Source: Polyporus tsugae (lineage: Eukaryota; Basidiomycota; Agaricomycetes; Polyporales; Polyporaceae). From it: a DNA stretch of 64,000 nt. Under the pieces are notes generated by a model. That model made no database searches. It was not told the DNA's origin and saw nothing but the letters and a program-made list of their open reading frames with translations. The stretch spans positions 749,001-813,000 of the forward strand of contig JAHRBS010000012.1 of NCBI GenBank assembly GCA_024305745.1. Reading direction: 5' to 3'. The translations under genes were made by a program, and so were the position numbers. Shown in pieces: positions 61,925 through 64,000 of the stretch; position 1 is the first letter of the stretch, and each line of letters starts with the position of its first letter.

Positions 61925-63469
61925 TGCTGGTGGGATTCGTGCGTCAGGTAACGTTGGCGTTGGGAGATGGCTCGATGTGCTCGAAGGCGGACGTGGTGAG
62001 CGGATGTGGTGGCGACATGGCGGGGACCCGGGGTGTATATATGCGCATCGGGAGGAGCAATTGGATGGCCATTCGATGTGTGGGCGCACGCTGCCGGTGG
62101 ATTGCAGATTGCTTTGCGGGCGTCGCAACCGCGCTCAGCGTCTCTCTCGCAGCCGCCCACACGCACAAACAAACAATCGCCTCTCTCAGACTTGCCTCAT
62201 CTGGCACTGGATCTTTACCCCGATGGCGCCGTTGCTTCGCTCTCCTCCAAGGCGGTTATACCGGTAAGCAAATGCAGTGTGCTGTTGGAGACTAAGATCA
62301 ACAGCACGTACGTTGCGCCGTATGGCGTTATCTGGATGTGGGCTCAAACCTGCAGCGTACCCCACGAAGATGAAAGTCAATCGGTCTCGCTCGTCAAACT
62401 AATTTGGCAGATTCTCGAGATGGATGCAGTGTATATGTTGTGCCCAACAATCTCATGTAGCGCGAACATTGGTACTTGACAAGGCCGGCTGGCAGTACGT
62501 CCGGCATTGACTGCGTGGCCGCATGGACGTTGTGGGGGATGGTGGGAGGGAATGACGGCCAACGTCCTCGATGTTAACCCACGAAGGTTCTGTCAAAGTG
62601 AGGACGGCGTGACCGGCTTCGCCGAGCGATGGTTCTTTTATGGTGCCGTCGGGGTCACCGTCCGGAGTTGAACATGAAGTGCCAGCTGACGCCGTGTTAC
62701 ACTCATGGTGGCCATGCCCTTGTCCTGCCTATGGCGTGCGTTATAGAGATAGAGAGTGCTAAGAGTGCCTGAATCACGCATGGAACGGGCGTACTGTGAG
62801 CATACTCTAATCAGGACCGGCGGCGATGGCGAAGGGCGTTTGAGTGGGGGGACTGCCATATATGGAAATAAGCTTTAATGGGTGGACCGATTTGGCGGTC
62901 ATCGTGGCTTTCTGCACCGTCACTGGGGCTCGGAAGAGCAGCGTCCGTCGTCGACATCCGGATCGTCACCTCTCTCTGTGTCATCGGCCACGCACGGAGG
63001 GCAGGCGCGATGCGAGCAACGAAGAACGGTGCTCGATATGGGAGGCTGGGCACAGCTTGCGGTGGGAGGATCGCCTGCGGTCGCTGGCTGGCGCCGAGCT
63101 GCAACCAGGAGAGGGTGAGTGTGTGCCGGATACGGGCGGTGGGGGGTCGCATGGATATGCCCGCTGCTGTCCAAGAGAAGCTTATGGTTTGATGGACGGC
63201 GTGCCCCGCCCCTCCTTCTCCTGGTATTTATACCGCCCTCTTCGCCAGCCCGCCCCCGCCCAGCTGCCCCCCTCCCCATCTCCTACCGCTCTCCCCCACC
63301 CCAGCACAGCTCCCCGTACCGAGTATTTGTTTATAATTCATCCCTCGGCGTCCCTCTTGCCGTCCAAGTACAGCTAATCTCTGCATACTACATCCTCTTA
63401 CTCCCCCTCCTCATCTCCTCGTACAAGCCCTCGCCAGTCTCTTAAGTTATCTCGCTCGTTCCCCCTGCA
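61925..63469. other. 1.5 kb divergent promoter region
   Basis: Between the divergent two-TM gene and the last gene. TATATA near 62036 serves the minus-strand gene; TATTTATA at 63225-63232 lies about 240 nt before the 63470 ATG. CT-rich runs at 63240-63300 and 63395-63425 are typical of fungal 5' leaders. No gene in between. Confidence 0.5.
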
Positions 63470-64000
63470 ATGTCTAGTTCTCCCACTCAGCTTTCGCCCA
63501 CACGTTCTCCCCCGCTTTCTTCCGCTTTCCCTCGCTCTCCTCGCGACACTCCTGCAACACCTCCTACCTCGTCTACCTGTTCCCCACACGCACCCCCTAC
63601 CCCGCCAGACTCTTCTTCTCGCATCCCATCAGCTTCCAACGCAACTGCCTCTCCTCGCTCTGCCGACAACTTCAATACTTCTTCCGATTTCTCTCTGTCT
63701 ACCACCTTATCTGCGTCTGGCCCGCAATTCCAATCTCGCCTCATCGACACTCTCATCGATATACATTGCCTTCCCCCAGAACTTGACAGTCCAACCACTA
63801 CCCAAGACCCTCCAGTAGACATGGATCCTCACGTCGACGCTTTCAACTTCAAAGTCCGCGAGCAAGGTAGTCCCAGTACGTCACCCAACTTGAAGGACTA
63901 ATGCACCTTTGTCATGTATTGAACTTGTTCCTCTTGCGCAGCGCCCACTCAAGAAGCAATGGCACGCAAGCTATCGTCAGATGCACTTCCGCCAGCCTTC
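63470..64000 (+). CDS. Ser/Pro/Thr-rich protein, 3' end beyond the window
   Basis: ATG 63470 gives MSSSPTQLSPTRSPPLSSAF, a disordered Ser/Pro/Thr-rich start with many SP and TP sites, then FQSRLIDTLIDIHCLPPELD, a possible helix. An intron after 63877 (GTACGT...GCGCAG) joins SP to TPTQEAMARKLSSDALPPAF at the window end, in frame. Not recognised; the long CT-rich leader and phosphosite-rich start suggest a regulatory protein. Incomplete. Confidence 0.7.

Overview
The window is nuclear DNA from a filamentous basidiomycete. The signs are GC-rich coding sequence, genes cut by many 45-70 nt GT-AG introns, and several families typical of mushroom-forming fungi: DUF6533-type membrane proteins, a fungal rhodopsin-domain protein, a ubiquitin-like (ULD_2-type) protein and a CBM1-linked GH5 cellulase. 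The GH5 and GH1 genes together suggest a plant-decaying Agaricomycete, perhaps a polypore; that placement is inference. Most genes are single copy and monocistronic. There is no operon logic, no CRISPR array and no recognisable intact transposon.

Layout. 0-9.4 kb: the 3' part of a DUF6533-type membrane protein gene, the exocyst subunit Sec5 (minus), a cytochrome b5/fatty acid 2-hydroxylase, and a newly reconstructed three-exon gene for a 142-residue Ser/Arg-rich protein. 9.5-16 kb: secreted GH5 endoglucanase with CBM1, secreted S1/P1-type nuclease with an odd His/Glu-rich insert, and a large acidic protein with a possible pRiA4b ORF-3-like fold. 17.8-26.2 kb: rhodopsin-domain membrane protein, zinc-dependent medium-chain dehydrogenase (minus) and CTP synthase. 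26.5-36.4 kb: CSN5 (minus) head-to-head with a mitochondrial-looking oxidoreductase-like protein, GH1 beta-glucosidase, ABC-F ATPase and ribosomal protein eL20.

36.9-43.4 kb holds three consecutive same-strand genes for RING-IBR-RING (RBR) ubiquitin ligases, a local tandem family. 44.6-48.4 kb: Kre9/Knh1-like GPI-anchored protein, an intron-containing tRNA-His, and a second DUF6533 protein. 48.4-51.7 kb is a large stretch with no gene I can support. 51.7-64 kb: cyclophilin, an amino-acid permease of the LAT/MUP1 kind, a small conserved-looking hydrophilic protein, a broken copy of a ULD_2-type gene lying inverted next to its intact relative, a small two-TM protein, and the 5' end of a Ser/Pro-rich protein that runs off the window.

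Functional links are loose. The GH5 and GH1 enzymes act at successive steps of cellulose breakdown. CSN5 and the three RBR ligases both belong to ubiquitin and cullin control, and one ULD_2-type protein also carries a ubiquitin-like fold, but nothing in the sequence ties them into one pathway. The most interesting features are the RBR triplet, the intact/broken ULD_2 inverted pair, the 10-nt-intron tRNA-His and a 3 x 10 bp repeat upstream of the cyclophilin gene. I did not find convincing evidence for a wholly new multi-gene system. Several 5' ends and small exons remain uncertain and are flagged.
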